This document shows positions 20,532-28,709 of a stretch of 64,000 nt of DNA, one piece after another. The position numbers were made by a program, and so were the translations under genes. Origin of the DNA: JBLHKS01 sp047620505 (GTDB taxonomy: Bacteria > Verrucomicrobiota > Verrucomicrobiia > Verrucomicrobiales > DEV007). Under the pieces are notes generated by a model. It was not told where the DNA came from and ran no database searches. It saw only the letters and a list, made by a program, of their open reading frames with translations. Location: contig JBLHKS010000003.1 of NCBI GenBank assembly GCA_047620505.1, positions 1 to 64,000 of the forward strand, written 5' to 3'. The number at the start of each line of letters is the position of its first letter. Within the stretch, counting starts at the first letter, position 1.

Positions 20532-21329
20532 ATGAGCACAGTTGCGATGGAACAAGAATACGCCGACCCGATGGCGGCGCAGCACCAACAGCCACCCGCC
20601 GGAGAGGAGTTTCTGCTCCACACCCACGGTCTGAAAAAAGTCTACGATGGGCGGACCGTGGTCAACGGCGTCAACATCAACGTCCGCCAGGGTGAGATTG
20701 TCGGTTTGTTAGGCCCGAACGGGGCTGGGAAGACGACGACGTTCTACATGATGGTCGGAATCGTCCCGCCCAACGGTGGAAACGTTGTTTTTAACCACAC
20801 GGACGTGACGAAGCTCCCGATGTTCCAGAGGGCGCGGCTCGGCATGGGCTACCTGCCCCAGGAAGAATCGATTTTCCGCAAAATGACCGTTCGGGAAAAC
20901 ATCATGGCCGTGATGGAAACCCTGACATTGCCAAAAGATGAAAAGGAAGACCGGACTGAAGCGCTCCTGCGACGCTTCGGGATCGGGCACGTGGGGAACA
21001 ACATGGCCCTGACGCTTTCCGGCGGTGAAAAACGCCGTCTGACGATCGCGCGCTCGCTCGTGACCGAGCCCAGTCTGCTGATGCTCGACGAACCGTTCAG
21101 CGGCGTTGACCCGATCGCTGTCAGCGACGTCCAGGACATCGTCTTGAGCTTGCGTGAAGCTGGGCTGGCGATCCTGATCACGGATCACAACGTCCGCGAA
21201 ACCCTTTCGATCGTGGACCGCGCCTACCTCATTTTCGAGGGCCGCGTCGAGCGGGAAGGCACGAGCGACTACCTCATCAACGATCCGTTGAGCCGGGAAC
21301 TTTATCTCGGTGATCGTTTCAGCATGTGA
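20532..21329 (+). CDS. lptB: LPS export ABC transporter ATP-binding protein
   Basis: 265-residue ATPase that powers LPS extraction from the inner membrane. Walker A is GPNGAGKTTT (61-70), the Q-loop region MGYLPQEESIFRKMTVREN is characteristic of LptB, and the signature is LSGGEKRR, with Walker B LLMLDEPFSGVDP and H-loop ITDHNVRET. The N-terminus carries about 28 extra residues ahead of the conserved HGLKKVYDG. Starting at an internal Met would shorten this, and the true start is not certain. It follows the LptA-like gene by 42 bp and completes the kdsA-lptCAB block; lptF/lptG are not in the window. Confidence 0.93.
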   Translation: MSTVAMEQEYADPMAAQHQQPPAGEEFLLHTHGLKKVYDGRTVVNGVNINVRQGEIVGLLGPNGAGKTTTFYMMVGIVPPNGGNVVFNHTDVTKLPMFQRARLGMGYLPQEESIFRKMTVRENIMAVMETLTLPKDEKEDRTEALLRRFGIGHVGNNMALTLSGGEKRRLTIARSLVTEPSLLMLDEPFSGVDPIAVSDVQDIVLSLREAGLAILITDHNVRETLSIVDRAYLIFEGRVEREGTSDYLINDPLSRELYLGDRFSM

Positions 21330-21342
21330 ACCGGAGGCCCGA

Positions 21343-21612
21343 ATGCCCACCGTTGCCTTCACCCAGAATTTGAGGCGGCACGTAAACGTCGAGCGATGCG
21401 AAGTGCTCGGCGAAACGGTTGGAGCTGCGTTAGACGCCGTGTTTTCTGAGCATCCGAAGCTCCGCAGCTACCTGCTCGATGACCGCGGTGCCGTCCGCAA
21501 ACACGTCGCTGTCATCGTGAACGGCGAGACGATCGCGGATCGCGAAAATCTCTCCGATCCGTTAAAACCAGACGACGAAGTTTTTGTGATGCAGGCTCTC
21601 TCAGGCGGCTGA
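21343..21612 (+). CDS. MoaD/ThiS-family sulfur-carrier-like protein
   Basis: 89-residue beta-grasp protein ending in the Gly-Gly tail (MQALSGG) that ubiquitin-like sulfur carriers need for adenylation and thiocarboxylation. I chose the ATG at 21343 because the near-perfect ribosome site GGAGG lies at 21332-21336, one of the few in this window. The sequence HVAVIVNGETIADRENLSDPLKPDDEVFVM is typical. It starts 13 bp after lptB, ends 9 bp before a BNR-repeat protein and lies 1.5 kb from an E1-like enzyme (tcdA). It is more likely a dedicated sulfur carrier than MoaD proper, since no other molybdopterin genes are present. Confidence 0.8.
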   Translation: MPTVAFTQNLRRHVNVERCEVLGETVGAALDAVFSEHPKLRSYLLDDRGAVRKHVAVIVNGETIADRENLSDPLKPDDEVFVMQALSGG

Positions 21613-21621
21613 TATTCGGGA

Positions 21622-22737
21622 ATGAGCGCTCGATTCTACGTTGGCACCCGCAAAGGGCTCTTCACTTTCGAAAAGCAAGGTGGTGAATGGAAACAGGTAG
21701 GCGAAGAATTCCTCGGAGTCGTCGTCCCGATCGTTTTGGCTGACCGCCGCGATGGAAAAATTTACGCAATTGTCGAGCACGGACATTTCGGAACCAAAGT
21801 CCACCGATCCGAGGATTCCGGGCAGACTTTCGTTGAACTGGATCCTCCGGTTTATCCGGAAAAGCCCGAAGGCGAGCCGGATATTCTTGAGCCAAATCGC
21901 AAAGAGTCGATCCGCTGGTCGTTAGAAAAAATCTGGGCGCTCGAGGCTGGTGGCGAAGATCAGCCAGGCCGACTCTGGTGCGGAACGCTGCCTGGCGGGG
22001 CCTTCCGATCGGACGACTGCGGTGATTCCTGGGAGTTTGTCAGGATGCTTTGGGATCGACCGGAACGAGCAAAATGGTCAGGCGGCGGCTACGATTGGCC
22101 AGGCATCCATTCGATCTGCGTCGACCCGAGCGATTCGAAAAAAGTGGCGCTGGCGATCTCGTGCGGCGGTGTTTGGCGGACCGAGGACGATGGAAAAACC
22201 TGGGAGCAGGGCGCGCACGGAATGAAATACGATTTCCTGCCCGAAGACCAGGGCGGAGCCGATCCAGAAACCCAGGATCCCCATCGAATGGTGCAATGTC
22301 AGGCCAGTCCGGAGAATTTCTGGTGCCAGCACCACAGCTATATTTATCGCTCGACCGACGGCGCGCGAAGTTGGACTCAGATCGAAAATGTGAAGCCGTC
22401 AGAATTCGGTTTTGCCGTCGCGGTTGACCCGAACGATGCGGAAACGGCTTGGTTCGTCCCAGCGGAAAAAGACGAAATGCGTTACCCGACGGACGGGAAA
22501 TTCATCGTCAATCGGACCCGCGACGGCGGCAAAACTTTCGAGCATCTCACGACCGGTCTGCCTGATCCGCCGGCCTACGATTTGGTTTTCCGCCACGCGC
22601 TCGACATCGATTCATCTGGCCAGCAGCTGCTGATGGGCTCGACCACAGGTTCGTTGTGGATCAGCGAGGATCAGGGCGATTCCTGGACGCTGCTCTCAGC
22701 GAATCTTCCTCCGGTTTACTGCACTCGATTTGCTTAG
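21622..22737 (+). CDS. BNR/sialidase-like beta-propeller protein
   Basis: 371 residues with no signal peptide, so probably cytosolic. At least five Asp-box (BNR) repeats are visible, of the form S-x-D-x-G-x-S/T-W/F: SEDSGQTF, SDDCGDSWEF, TEDDGKTWE, STDGARSWT, TRDGGKTF and SEDQGDSWT. This predicts a beta-propeller related to sialidases and photosystem assembly factors. The sialidase Arg/Tyr catalytic set is not obvious, so the enzymatic role is open. It directly follows the MoaD/ThiS-like gene; from memory this pairing occurs in other bacteria, which hints at a shared function. A dispersed palindrome lies in GQQLLMG codons near the end. Confidence 0.75.
   Translation: MSARFYVGTRKGLFTFEKQGGEWKQVGEEFLGVVVPIVLADRRDGKIYAIVEHGHFGTKVHRSEDSGQTFVELDPPVYPEKPEGEPDILEPNRKESIRWSLEKIWALEAGGEDQPGRLWCGTLPGGAFRSDDCGDSWEFVRMLWDRPERAKWSGGGYDWPGIHSICVDPSDSKKVALAISCGGVWRTEDDGKTWEQGAHGMKYDFLPEDQGGADPETQDPHRMVQCQASPENFWCQHHSYIYRSTDGARSWTQIENVKPSEFGFAVAVDPNDAETAWFVPAEKDEMRYPTDGKFIVNRTRDGGKTFEHLTTGLPDPPAYDLVFRHALDIDSSGQQLLMGSTTGSLWISEDQGDSWTLLSANLPPVYCTRFA
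22622..22631. repeat. AGCAGCTGCT palindrome, copy 15 (12-mer)
   Basis: In the BNR gene, codons for QQLL. Confidence 0.95.
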
Positions 22738-22743
22738 CCCGGC

Positions 22744-23073
22744 CTAACGGCCTTCGCTGAACCCGAAAATGCTGAGCCGCCTTTTGAACGCCCGATCGCA
22801 AAGTTTGCTTAGAACGCTGAGCACGTCAGTCGCTCGCGAATCAAAAATTCGGGCACGCGCTTGATCGAGCTCGGCGCGAAAACTCAGAACCTGTGATTCC
22901 AGGAAAATCGCGTCCTGGTAAAAATCAGACAGATGATAAAAAAGCGGCAGATCGTGAAATTCAGCTTTCGTGGAATCGAAAATTCGCTGATGAACTTGGT
23001 AATCGATCGCCAGAACCGCGCTGATTATGCGCGCTTCGGCTTCGGTTTTGGCAAGATGGATTGTGAAAGGCAT
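22744..23073 (-). CDS. small hypothetical protein
   Basis: 109 residues from the ATG at 23071-23073 (MPFTIHLAKTEAE); a longer version starts at 23091. I do not recognise it. It is soluble-looking, mainly helical, rich in aromatic and charged residues, with one Cys. It converges with the BNR gene (6 bp between stops) and is divergent from tcdA. Its upstream region therefore overlaps the tcdA promoter region, which limits both starts. Base composition is like its neighbours. It could be a clade-specific protein; there is no evidence for a function. Confidence 0.55.
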   Translation of the reverse strand: MPFTIHLAKTEAEARIISAVLAIDYQVHQRIFDSTKAEFHDLPLFYHLSDFYQDAIFLESQVLSFRAELDQARARIFDSRATDVLSVLSKLCDRAFKRRLSIFGFSEGR

Positions 23074-23112
23074 TCGGCTTGAAAAATGCATTTTTACACA
23101 GAGGAATCAGAG

Positions 23113-23901
23113 ATGGCCAATGATTACACAGATCGATTCAGCGGAGTCGGCCGGTTGCTCGGCAAGGAGGCGTTTGAGCGGCTCGGAAACGCGCGCGTTT
23201 GCGTGATCGGAATCGGCGGTGTCGGCTCCTGGACGGTCGAGGCGCTCGCAAGATCCGGCGTCGGCGAAATCACGATGATCGATCTCGACGACATTTGCGT
23301 AACGAACGTTAATCGCCAGCTGCATGCGATTGACGGCCAGATCGGTCGCTCGAAAGCGGGCGCGATGGCTGAGCGCGTTTCGGCAATCAATCCAGGCTGC
23401 GATGTCGTCGTTCAAGAGAAGTTTTTCACCGCCGAGACCGCTGAGCAGCTGCTGGCTCCAAACTACGATCTCGTCGTCGACGCGATCGACACGCTCGATC
23501 AGAAGGCGCTGCTGATTGCCGAGGTGCGCAAGCGCGAGTTGCCGCTGGTCGTTTGCGGTGGCGCAGGTGGCAAGCGGGATGCAACCGCGATTCGAGTGGC
23601 TGACCTCGCGCGGGCATCGCACGACCCGCTTTTGAGGCAGGTTCGAAAAACGCTGCGCCGCGAATTTGGCTTTCCGCGAAATGACATCGTGGACTTCGGA
23701 GTTCGTGCGGTTTTCTCGGTCGAGAACCCGGTCTATCCCTGGTCAGATGGGACGGTCCGCGATTTCACCGAGCCTGGTTCGGAGCTTCGTCTGAATTGCG
23801 ATAGCGGATTCGGAACAGCCGCGTTCGTTACCGGAGGATTCGGTTTCGCCGCCGCTGGCGAGGCGGTTCGGATCTTGTCAGGGCTCGCCGTCGCGCGTTG
23901 A
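23113..23901 (+). CDS. tcdA: tRNA threonylcarbamoyladenosine dehydratase (E1-like)
   Basis: 262-residue E1-like enzyme that cyclises t6A37 in tRNA using ATP. The start at 23113 is preceded by a purine-rich site (gaggaatcagag). Domain: Rossmann-type ATP site VIGIGGVGSWTVEALARSG (about 30-50), then IDLDDICVTNVNRQLHA (the Arg/Asn/Asp set of E1 enzymes) and DAIDTLDQK. The C-terminal CSDL-type region includes KTLRREFGFP and VFSVENP. The last 24 bases overlap the convergent pseudokinase gene. A nearby MoaD/ThiS-like carrier makes a role as its activating enzyme an alternative worth noting. A dispersed palindrome lies in AEQLLAP codons. Confidence 0.92.
   Translation: MANDYTDRFSGVGRLLGKEAFERLGNARVCVIGIGGVGSWTVEALARSGVGEITMIDLDDICVTNVNRQLHAIDGQIGRSKAGAMAERVSAINPGCDVVVQEKFFTAETAEQLLAPNYDLVVDAIDTLDQKALLIAEVRKRELPLVVCGGAGGKRDATAIRVADLARASHDPLLRQVRKTLRREFGFPRNDIVDFGVRAVFSVENPVYPWSDGTVRDFTEPGSELRLNCDSGFGTAAFVTGGFGFAAAGEAVRILSGLAVAR
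23444..23453. repeat. AGCAGCTGCT palindrome, copy 16
   Basis: In tcdA, codons for EQLL. Confidence 0.95.
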
Positions 23902-25941
23902 GATGATCGCCGGTTCGAGTTCGGCGGCTTCAAGCGTCTCGCCAGATTCGACCGTCGTGCTCTGCTTCGAGGGCTCGTTTTCTGGCAGCCATCGCCCTAA
24001 GCCAAAGGCCAGCCCGATCAATGAAATCGCGATCAAGCTGATCAACGCCGTCTTCATGATCCGGTCTTTTCGTGGATTCGCCGCCTCAGCAGCTGCTGCC
24101 GCCGCCCCCGCCACGGTCATGCGCTGACCGCCGGGTGGCTTCACCAAAGCCGGAGCGGTAGGATCGCGAAATGGCGAAACAGCCGCCTGATCGGGTGAGG
24201 CGAGGATCGTCGGCATTCGGTCGTCGTCTTCGATTTCCTCCGATGGCAAGCCGAGTGAATCGAGCCGCGCTTCCCACTCTCGCAAAAACCGATTCCGCTC
24301 GTCCTTTGGCTCGTCGCGAGTCGGCTCAATTGCGGCAACGGCCATCGTGTTGAATTTTGAGCAGCGGGTCAGGAGCCGTTCGTCGACCGTTTCGGCAAAG
24401 AGATCCTGCCAGAAAGTTTGATACTCCATCATGTAAGCCGCGAGAGCGACGAACGACGAATTTCGCATTTCTTTTTCGGCTTCGCGCTCGCGGTAGGCTT
24501 CAAGAAGGCGAGTCAGCGTCTCCGCCCATACCTCTTGATTTGGCCGGAGAAAGTCAGCCGTGGTGACGCCGACGTGAAGCTTGATTTCGAACTCCGGCCA
24601 GAGCCGAATCCGAGTTCCAGACAGCAGACCGGCCATCGTCTGGCTATCGATTTCGGGCGGAAAATGAAAATAGACGTTCCAGGGCCGCAGGGCTTCAGCG
24701 GTCGCGCCGATCCCTTCAACCTGGCGCAAAATCCAGTGAAGCTTCCGCATGATTTCGAGCGCCTCGTTTGAAAGCAGCGCACCGCGGCGCTCGATCAAGT
24801 GAGCCAGACTGAAGCCGTGAACCCGCTCCTCAGCGACGACTAGAAAGTCGTCCTGTTGCCGAAGGAAGAAAGTTCGCACAAAGTTAGGGTGCTCCATCAA
24901 ATAGGGATGGCCCATTTTTCGATGAAGCGATTCGAGCCCGCCTGAGCCCTTCAATCGGTCTGGCGGAAGGACTTGAAACTGGATTTCGCGCTTCTTTTTC
25001 GTGTCGTGAGCGGCGACGGCGAAATTCGAGCAGTGGCTGATCAGCAACGAGTCAAAAATGTAGTCGTGGTCGTCCCAGCTCGTCATGAAGAGCTCTTTAA
25101 GCAGAAGATCAGCGAGAAAGGATTGGGGCCGAAGCGCAGCTGATTCCTGAGGACTCGAAGCGAGAAGGAACTTCTGAAACACGTTCAGATATTCGTAGGC
25201 GTAACGCGTGAACTCCCGCTCGAGATGATAAAAATCGTCCGGCGTGTGCCGAATCCGGCGGCTGATCAGCAGCTCGATGAAGGCCTGAAACGGCTCGAGA
25301 AACGCTTGAACTTCTTGCTCCGGCAGCGTTCGCCCGTCCTTCCCATGAAGCGAAGCCGTAATGAGTTTCCAGAGCACGCGGGCAGCGTCCGGAATCCAGA
25401 GTTCGCAGATTTGAACCTCGGTGCGTGGGACTTCCGGCTTGTTCAGCCCCAGCCCGCCTAACCGAATCCGAAGCGACTGGCCTGGCGTGTAGCTGACGTA
25501 GACATCGCTGATGTTGATCGAACCGAGGACGCGTGGGTAGTCGCCGAGGTAGCGCAGAAGCCTGACAAGCTGCAAAGCGAGGTCGATCGCCACCGTCATC
25601 GGCAGGCCGCCGACTCTCTCGATGTACGGCTCGATCCGTTCGCCGTCGATCAGCTCCGTTGTGTAGAAAAACTGTCCGTCGTAGTCCCCGTAATCAGTTA
25701 GCGCGAAGACGCAGGGATGACCGATCTCGCTCGCGATGTAAACGCGTTCGCCCAGTGAAATTGTCGCCTTGCGACTCGGGCCTTCTTCCGCGTTAACTAG
25801 GTAGAAAGCGACGAAGCGTTTTTCAAGCGTGTCGAAACCAAGATAGCCGCACGAGCATTCCGTCCGCTCCAGCTCCAGGAGGGAACCGTCCGGATTTCGC
25901 GAAAGATGATATCTTATCTGGTTGTCGATTTCCGCCGTCAT
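23878..25941 (-). CDS. tail-anchored double pseudokinase-like protein
   Basis: 687 residues. I read two degenerate protein-kinase-like lobes. The first, about 60-260, has YTTELIDGERIEPYI (hinge-like) and LGSINISDVYV where the catalytic HRD/N loop should be, then RIRLGGLGL in place of DFG. The second, about 325-480, has PNFVRTFFLRQQDDFLVVAEERV and EALRPWNVYFHFPP. Catalytic Asp residues are missing in both, so this should be a binding or scaffold protein. A basic linker and one membrane segment (ALISLIAISLIGLAFGLG, about 635-655) place the bulk in the cytosol with a short periplasmic tail. Domain calls are from motif shape only. A dispersed palindrome sits in the Ala run before the helix. Confidence 0.6.
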   Translation of the reverse strand: MTAEIDNQIRYHLSRNPDGSLLELERTECSCGYLGFDTLEKRFVAFYLVNAEEGPSRKATISLGERVYIASEIGHPCVFALTDYGDYDGQFFYTTELIDGERIEPYIERVGGLPMTVAIDLALQLVRLLRYLGDYPRVLGSINISDVYVSYTPGQSLRIRLGGLGLNKPEVPRTEVQICELWIPDAARVLWKLITASLHGKDGRTLPEQEVQAFLEPFQAFIELLISRRIRHTPDDFYHLEREFTRYAYEYLNVFQKFLLASSPQESAALRPQSFLADLLLKELFMTSWDDHDYIFDSLLISHCSNFAVAAHDTKKKREIQFQVLPPDRLKGSGGLESLHRKMGHPYLMEHPNFVRTFFLRQQDDFLVVAEERVHGFSLAHLIERRGALLSNEALEIMRKLHWILRQVEGIGATAEALRPWNVYFHFPPEIDSQTMAGLLSGTRIRLWPEFEIKLHVGVTTADFLRPNQEVWAETLTRLLEAYREREAEKEMRNSSFVALAAYMMEYQTFWQDLFAETVDERLLTRCSKFNTMAVAAIEPTRDEPKDERNRFLREWEARLDSLGLPSEEIEDDDRMPTILASPDQAAVSPFRDPTAPALVKPPGGQRMTVAGAAAAAAEAANPRKDRIMKTALISLIAISLIGLAFGLGRWLPENEPSKQSTTVESGETLEAAELEPAIISTRDGEP
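24088..24097. repeat. AGCAGCTGCT palindrome, copy 17 (12-mer)
   Basis: In the pseudokinase Ala run before the membrane helix, minus strand. Confidence 0.95.
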
Positions 25942-26100
25942 CAGCGTTGGGGCGAATTCGATTTCTGGAACGAGCAGGCGTCAAATCGACCTCTCAAGGT
26001 TGCGGCGCGGCCTTGAGAAGTTTCGCAATTTGACTAACAAACCTATAAATTATAGATCGCCCGATCATCGACCAACGCAAGAGGAATGTGCAGCCCCGCG
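25942..26100. promoter_or_regulatory. upstream region of the pseudokinase gene: inverted repeat and TATAAT-like box
   Basis: Noncoding. Bases 25992-25999 and 26011-26018 form a perfect 8-base inverted repeat (TCTCAAGG / CCTTGAGA) with an 11-base loop, about 50 bases upstream of the start at 25941. On the minus strand a TATAAT hexamer lies at 26049-26054, inside an AT-rich patch that stands out from the surrounding sequence. It could be the -10 of a minus-strand promoter, although the -35 is weak. The dispersed palindrome follows at 26101. Confidence 0.35.
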
Positions 26101-26110
26101 AGCAGCTGCT
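26101..26110. repeat. AGCAGCTGCT palindrome, copy 18, intergenic
   Basis: Downstream of the PepSY gene; only its last base is shared with the stop codon. Confidence 0.95.
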
Positions 26111-26910
26111 CAGTCGCCGAACGGCCCTTTGTCGTCGAACGATCCGTCGACCCGACGCTGATTTCTGCGTTTGCGAAGCCCGAGCCAGACTCCGGTGCCT
26201 GCCAGAACCAGAAACGCGATTGCGGCGAGGTCGTAAATCACGACTCCGATGCTTCCGAAGAGTCGGCCGGAGTGGAGGTCAAGCACGACGCGCGAGACTG
26301 GGAGGCCGTCGCCGCTGAAGGCGGATTCGACTTGCTCGCGGACGGTTTTTGGGAGTTTGTCAGGCTCGAACCACTCGACTTCGCGGTCTTCAACCTGCTC
26401 GATTGCCAGAAAACCAGGCAACTGCCAATTCCCATGCTTCGTCTCAACCGCGAGTTCGTTTTCCGCGATTCCTGCACGCAGAATCGAGTGCTGTTCCGGG
26501 GCAAACGAATCGAGTTTCTCCACCAGCTGCCCGGTTTCGTCAAAAATCAGCGCCGTGGATTCGAAGACCGCGATGAACTCGCCGTTGAGCATGCCCGCGC
26601 CGATCAACCGGCCTTCGCTTCCGGACGGCTCAGCATCAAAGAAGAATTCCTCATCCAATTCGACTAACCAATGATCGCCGACTTGAAATCCGCGAGGCTC
26701 GCCTTCCGGACTCAGGCCATACCAGTCGAGCATCCAGCGGCTGTCGGTTTCGCTCTGATCCAGATTCAGGCTGTTGGAGTGGTTGAGCAAAATCCCGGTA
26801 ACCGAAATAATAACGATAATCAACGCCGAACCTAACCCGAGCCATTTGTGGATCGCGGTAACCACGCGACGCGCCTTGGATCGGCGGCGTCTGGGTTCGG
26901 GTGCGCTCAT
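26110..26910 (-). CDS. PepSY-associated transmembrane protein
   Basis: 266 residues. The N-terminal HKWLGLGSALIIVIISVTGILLNH and the C-terminal helix (VVIYDLAAIAFLVLAGTGVWLGLRKR) are the two hallmarks of PepSY_TM proteins, with a periplasmic PepSY-like domain between them and the HSG/GRLFG motif before the last helix. Such proteins act with flavin or heme partners in transmembrane electron transfer and iron uptake. The gene is the third of a minus-strand run: porin, FMN-binding protein, then this gene, with 10 bp to the gene before it. The stop TGA at 26110-26112 touches a dispersed palindrome. Confidence 0.82.
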   Translation of the reverse strand: MSAPEPRRRRSKARRVVTAIHKWLGLGSALIIVIISVTGILLNHSNSLNLDQSETDSRWMLDWYGLSPEGEPRGFQVGDHWLVELDEEFFFDAEPSGSEGRLIGAGMLNGEFIAVFESTALIFDETGQLVEKLDSFAPEQHSILRAGIAENELAVETKHGNWQLPGFLAIEQVEDREVEWFEPDKLPKTVREQVESAFSGDGLPVSRVVLDLHSGRLFGSIGVVIYDLAAIAFLVLAGTGVWLGLRKRRNQRRVDGSFDDKGPFGD

Positions 26911-26920
26911 GAATCAGAGT

Positions 26921-27454
26921 TCAGTTTACGACTTCATCGTGCAAAAGAAGCGCAAACCGCGATAGCCGGTTGAGCGCGTTAACCGAGAGCGTGGCCCCGG
27001 AAATTCCGTTGATCCGTCGGCTTAGCGTGTGTCGCCGATCGTCCTTCAACGTCGTGTTCCGAAACTGCTTCGTAAACGCAGGCCGCTGGACTTCCGAGCC
27101 GATGCTTTCGCGGTAAACCAGGACCTTCACCGTGTCGATTTTCCCGCCGTCGACCACGATGCCGACCGTAATCGGCTTAGTTTTTCCGATCTCCTCCAGC
27201 ACCCAAGCCGTTCGCTCGCCTGACTGATAATATCGGACTCGCGCGGCACGGTAGGCTCGACCGTCGAAAATCGCCTTCGCTGCCTCGGCCGTGTCGCCCG
27301 CGATTGTGATCGTTCCAGCGTTCGAACCACCGGAAAACGCGCCCGCGATGAAGGCGGACGGCGTCTCATAAACCTCGTCAGCCGCCCGAGCAGCTGCTGG
27401 GGCGGCGATGATCGCAAAAACGGCGATGAGAAAAATATGAGGCTTAGAAAACAT
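26921..27454 (-). CDS. periplasmic FMN-binding domain protein (RnfG/NosR type)
   Basis: 177 residues from the ATG at 27452-27454. A start 12 bases upstream is also in frame and would overlap the porin gene by 23 bases. The signal peptide ends near ARAADE. The C-terminal motif ISGATLS fits the S-G-A-T-x-S/T flavinylation site, where ApbE attaches FMN covalently to Thr in RnfG/NqrC-type domains. The protein probably carries electrons in the periplasm between the PepSY membrane protein and an external acceptor such as ferric iron. No apbE gene is in the window. The Ala-Ala-Ala codons of the signal peptide contain a dispersed palindrome. Confidence 0.82.
   Translation of the reverse strand: MFSKPHIFLIAVFAIIAAPAAARAADEVYETPSAFIAGAFSGGSNAGTITIAGDTAEAAKAIFDGRAYRAARVRYYQSGERTAWVLEEIGKTKPITVGIVVDGGKIDTVKVLVYRESIGSEVQRPAFTKQFRNTTLKDDRRHTLSRRINGISGATLSVNALNRLSRFALLLHDEVVN
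27389..27398. repeat. AGCAGCTGCT palindrome, copy 19
   Basis: In the FMN-binding protein signal peptide, Ala-Ala-Ala phase. Confidence 0.95.
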
Positions 27455-28709
27455 AGCCAACTCCAAAGTTATAAAGATCTTCTTCAGCGTCTCCGGTCAC
27501 GCGGCGGTAGTCGAGTTTGAAAACCAAACTGTCGATCGGCCAATAGTTCAGACCCGTTTCGATGTAATCGAATTCGCCCTTTTCCGCGTCGAAATGGCCG
27601 TAGCGGCCGAAAAATCCAAAATCGCCCCGGTCGGTGCTCCAGCGATAGGAAGGCTCGACGTAATAACCGAATTGCTCGTCGAGACCAAGCGCCTCGACCG
27701 TCGGTCCGTCGATAAACCAGCTGGCTCCGAGCGCGCGAAGCTGGAAATTGCCCATCCGCCACTCGACGTGCGCTTCGGCGAGCCAGGCTGGATTGTTTTC
27801 GGGCGAACCCTGGCTGACGTCCGTCTGGTACTGGACGCTGGAGCCGAGATTGAAACCGGGAATCCCATTGTACTGTCCGCGCAAGGTGAACGCGGCGTCG
27901 CTGGCGAGAGCTTCGGCGACTTTTTGCCGGCCGCTGCGAATCCGATAAGCGTTGTCGCCATCGGTTGGGACGTCGAGCCCGCTGTGGACGCCGAGGTCGA
28001 AAGACAGGCCGCTGTCGAACTTCTTCGTCACGGCGATTCCGCCTTCCCACCAAGTCGACGGGATGATCTCGGATTCGATCACATTGCGCTCAGTTCCGTA
28101 GAAAGTATTCGGCTCGTGGGTCTCGTTGAGGAAGCCAACCGGAAGGAGATAAATTCCGGTTTTGAGCCAGAAATCGCCGCCGAGATCGAACTCCATGTAG
28201 GCTTGCTCAAGCTCGACCTCGCCAGGTTTTCCGTCGCCAGCCAAGGAGTGCTCCAGCTCAAGTTCGCTAACGAATTTGATGCGATCAGTGTATTGATGAT
28301 TGAGAAAAAGCACCCAACGGTGAAAATCGATCTCCTCTTTGTCGCCGAGAGTCAGGTGCATTTCGCCGTAACCGCCGAGAGTCGTCCGGTCTGCCCAGGA
28401 TTCTTCGATCATCGGAATTGGGGCGACATTTTTGCCGTCCGCATCCGGCATCGCTCCGATCGATTGATGAACGGCGACGGCTGTCTGCTCGGCGGTTTCC
28501 GCTTTTGATTCCGCCTCGGTCGCCTTGGCTTCGGTCGCTTCAAGACGAGTTTCGAGCGCCTCCATCTGCGTTTTCATCGCCAGGAGCTGCGCTCGGAGTT
28601 CAGCGATTTCGTCATCCTGCGATTGAGCAGCTGCTGGTCCCGCGCCGAGCGCAAAAGCCAGAGTGATTGCAGCCAAAAAGATTGGTTTAACGATTTTCGT
28701 CGGTTTCAT
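27444..28709 (-). CDS. outer-membrane porin (phosphate-selective porin O/P-like)
   Basis: 421 residues from the ATG at 28707-28709; an upstream in-frame TTG would add six. The signal peptide ends near GPAAAQS. A coiled coil follows (about 30-75, EIAELRAQLLAMKTQMEALETRLEA), as in Planctomycete/Verrucomicrobia porins. The rest is a predicted 16-strand-type barrel with alternating aromatic strands and C-terminal Phe (FGVGYVF), the outer-membrane insertion signal. It leads the porin-FMN-PepSY run, suggesting uptake or respiration-linked use of a metal or anion. Three operator-like boxes lie 70-200 bases upstream. The signal peptide Ala codons hold a dispersed palindrome. Confidence 0.85.
   Translation of the reverse strand: MKPTKIVKPIFLAAITLAFALGAGPAAAQSQDDEIAELRAQLLAMKTQMEALETRLEATEAKATEAESKAETAEQTAVAVHQSIGAMPDADGKNVAPIPMIEESWADRTTLGGYGEMHLTLGDKEEIDFHRWVLFLNHQYTDRIKFVSELELEHSLAGDGKPGEVELEQAYMEFDLGGDFWLKTGIYLLPVGFLNETHEPNTFYGTERNVIESEIIPSTWWEGGIAVTKKFDSGLSFDLGVHSGLDVPTDGDNAYRIRSGRQKVAEALASDAAFTLRGQYNGIPGFNLGSSVQYQTDVSQGSPENNPAWLAEAHVEWRMGNFQLRALGASWFIDGPTVEALGLDEQFGYYVEPSYRWSTDRGDFGFFGRYGHFDAEKGEFDYIETGLNYWPIDSLVFKLDYRRVTGDAEEDLYNFGVGYVF
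28626..28635. repeat. AGCAGCTGCT palindrome, copy 20
   Basis: In the porin signal peptide, Ala-Ala-Ala phase. Confidence 0.95.
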
